Positions 5,634 to 6,538 of a stretch of 6,538 bases of DNA are shown piece by piece. The stretch comes from Pseudomonadota bacterium (GTDB lineage Bacteria > Desulfobacterota > Desulfobulbia > Desulfobulbales > DAOVYS01), in the NCBI GenBank assembly GCA_030635485.1, contig DAOVYS010000154.1, positions 1 through 6,538 on the forward strand, given 5' to 3'. The notes under the pieces were generated by a model. The model was not told the DNA's origin. It was given only the letters and a program-made list of their open reading frames with translations, and searched no databases. The translations under genes were made by a program, and so were the position numbers. Positions within the stretch are counted from its first letter, which is position 1. Each line of letters starts with the position of its first letter.

Positions 5634-5966
5634 ATGCTGGAAGTAACTGAACTTGCAATTAATTCCTTGAAGTCATATATGACGGAGAACAGTATTGACT
5701 CACCCATACGGGTGGCCCTCATGCAGGGCGGATGATCCGGTCCCTCACTGGGATTGGCTCTGGATGAGCCAAAGACACAAGATGCAACTCTTGAGCAGAA
5801 CGGTATCACATTCGTAGTCGACAATGATCTTATGCAGAAATGCGGCGGTATTAAAGTAGATTATCTCGCTGAAGGGTATCGCTCAGGTTTTAATATCACA
5901 TCAACTATTCCGGTCTCCAGCCCGTCAAGCTGCGGTTCTTCTTGCGAATCAGGATCCTGCGGATAA
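5634..5966 (+). CDS. HesB/IscA-like selenoprotein (Sec at codon 34)
   Basis: Reading TGA at 5733-5735 as selenocysteine gives a 110-residue A-type Fe-S carrier-like protein. Before the TGA come MLEVTELAINSLK and IRVALMQGG. After it the same frame continues with SGPSLGLALDEP, NGITFVVDNDLMQKCGG, VDYLAEGYRSGFNI and a tail ending CGSSCESGSCG. The Sec falls in GG-U-SG, the position of the first Fe-S ligand cysteine of IscA (GGC-SG). Other cysteines are Cys70, Cys100, Cys104 and Cys109; the usual C-terminal CGC pair is replaced by the Gly/Ser/Cys tail. A SECIS-like hairpin follows the TGA. HesB-like selenoproteins are a known family, mainly in Deltaproteobacteria, with unproven function; Fe-S or redox chemistry is inferred. 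It is a single gene with its own promoter and terminator. It needs SelA, SelB, SelC and SelD encoded elsewhere. The alternative, a nonsense mutation, is unlikely given conservation on both sides. Confidence 0.95.
5754..5772 (+). promoter_or_regulatory. Bacterial SECIS-like hairpin
   Basis: TTGGCTC (5754-5760) pairs perfectly with GAGCCAA (5766-5772) around the loop TGGAT. The apical loop begins 26 bases after the TGA and has G at its second position. Both features fit the loose consensus for SelB-binding bacterial SECIS elements. A competing hairpin closer to the TGA (5737-5744/5750-5757, loop TCACT) has two G-U pairs and no G in the loop, so it is less favoured. Confidence 0.7.
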
Positions 5967-5988
5967 ATCGACATCTTCATACTTTTTT

Positions 5989-6023
5989 AAAAAACCCCTG
6001 CCCATCCGGCCAGGGGTTTTTTT
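5989..6023 (+). terminator. Rho-independent terminator of the selenoprotein gene
   Basis: The 12-bp stem AAAAAACCCCTG (5989-6000) pairs with CAGGGGTTTTTT (6011-6022) around a 10-base loop, and the T-run reaches 6023. It starts 23 bases after the stop codon. The A-run on the other side would let it work in both directions. Confidence 0.93.
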
Positions 6024-6084
6024 GTATTACCTCTAAGCTGGTTAGGCCTGCTCTTTACCTATAAGTCAGTGCATGGATAATTTT

Positions 6085-6286
6085 ATTTCCCCAAAGGGGA
6101 AATGGCGTATAGCCGGTGTGCTTCAGCCACCGGTATGGGGGTGTGTAGAGGGATCGTCCTGAATGGACGATGCATTCCCGTGGCCGCCCCCTCTCAAAAC
6201 GTCGTCCCTTCGGGACTGATATGTTTGGGTTATCCGTTACCGGTGGCTGAAGCACACCGGCTATACGCCTCCACCCCTATCGGGGT
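6085..6286. mobile_element. Palindromic element with perfect 32-bp inverted arms (MITE/REP-like)
   Basis: The arms 6104-6135 and 6238-6269 are perfect 32-base inverted repeats around a 102-base centre. The centre holds two tight hairpins: ATCGTCC/GGACGAT (6153-6159/6165-6171) and GTCCC-TTC-GGGAC (6204-6216). AGAGGG (6147-6152) can also pair with CCCTCT (6189-6194). Small hairpins flank both arms: ATTTCCCC-AAA-GGGGAAAT (6085-6103) and ACCCC-TATC-GGGGT (6273-6286). No coding frame is credible, so this is a non-autonomous palindrome. Similar palindromes in other bacteria are associated with REP-associated tyrosine (IS200-like) transposases; that link is inference here. No target-site duplication is evident. 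Confidence 0.65.
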
Positions 6287-6538
6287 TTTACCAATACAGT
6301 ATTTATGGGTAAAGGGCAGGGTTAGACTTTTTGCAACCACGTCAAAATTTTTGTTTGACACTGTTCGATGCCCATTGTAAGCAAATATTAAGAAGTTTCC
6401 TAACGATGCGAAAAAAATAAAAGTGGGTATCCAGTTAGCTCAACCACATACCATATGTTGTGACCAAAAATATGGTTTCATCCAACGCTGGAATGTCACT
6501 GTAATTCCAGTAAGATAAGCCAAAAATGGATATTTGCT
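6287..6538. other. Non-coding right end, no gene recognised
   Basis: I see no gene in this stretch. It has a perfect TTGACA (6355-6360) but only TAAGCA at the -10 spacing, so no promoter is called. Minor inverted repeats are ACCATAT/ATATGGT (6450-6456/6470-6476) and CTGGAAT/ATTCCAG (6488-6494/6504-6510). Leftward frames from the right edge stay open for about 32 codons, in two different frames. They resemble nothing I recognise; one could be the tail of a leftward gene beyond the window. Confidence 0.5.

Noticed and set aside
5627..5824. Minus-strand 65-residue frame
   Set aside because: It is antisense to the selenoprotein gene and resembles no protein I recognise.
5754..5966. Separate 70-residue plus-strand gene
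   Set aside because: It is the C-terminal part of the selenoprotein, beginning at an internal codon after the TGA and lacking its own ribosome binding site.
6055..6380. Two frames (6255-6055 minus, 6102-6380 plus) over the right-hand palindrome
   Set aside because: Both read through the inverted arms, lack ribosome binding sites, and resemble the spurious proteins often annotated across palindromic repeats.
6355..6383. Promoter in the right-hand non-coding region
   Set aside because: The -35 TTGACA is perfect, but the -10 candidate TAAGCA is poor and no gene follows.

Overview
The window reads as a chromosomal segment of an anaerobic Desulfobacterota (former Deltaproteobacteria) bacterium, most likely a sulfate-reducer-like lineage. 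This is inferred from gene content: a HesB/IscA-like selenoprotein read through an in-frame UGA, a folate-dependent TrmFO, and a large exported protein joining M1-peptidase, ChaN and PDZ domains. I cannot name the species. No CRISPR array, tRNA, rRNA or intact transposase gene is visible.

Left part (1-5319, minus strand). Three genes point leftward in the order trmFO (5192-3840), M1/ChaN/PDZ protein (3700-671) and family-4-like uracil-DNA glycosylase (575 to beyond the left edge). The gaps are 139 and 95 bases and hold no convincing terminator, so co-transcription is plausible. Each gap is filled by a long imperfect hairpin: 108 nt at 3718-3825 and 48 nt at 613-660. Both look like small interspersed palindromic repeats. 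The functions are not obviously linked: tRNA m5U54 methylation, an exported protease/haem-binding-type protein, and base-excision repair.

Divergent intergenic region (5193-5633). This holds a candidate trmFO promoter, a strong hairpin with a U-rich tail in the trmFO leader, a T10-G9 homopolymer inside an inverted repeat, and a good sigma70-type promoter (TTGACT-17-TATTAT) for the rightward selenoprotein gene.

Right part (5634-6023, plus strand). One gene encodes a 110-residue HesB/IscA-like protein. Its first Fe-S ligand position (GGC-SG in IscA) is a TGA codon at 5733-5735. A hairpin with a GG-containing apical loop follows at the spacing expected of a bacterial SECIS element. The gene ends at a textbook rho-independent terminator (5989-6023). 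Standard gene calling would miss the first third of this gene.

Right end (6024-6538). No credible gene. It contains a palindromic element with perfect 32-bp inverted arms (6104-6135 and 6238-6269), flanked and filled by smaller hairpins. It looks like a non-autonomous mobile or REP/MITE-type repeat. The last 240 bases show only minor inverted repeats.

The best-supported unusual biology is the selenocysteine recoding. The palindromic elements, the three-domain fusion and the altered glycosylase active-site motif are the other points of interest.
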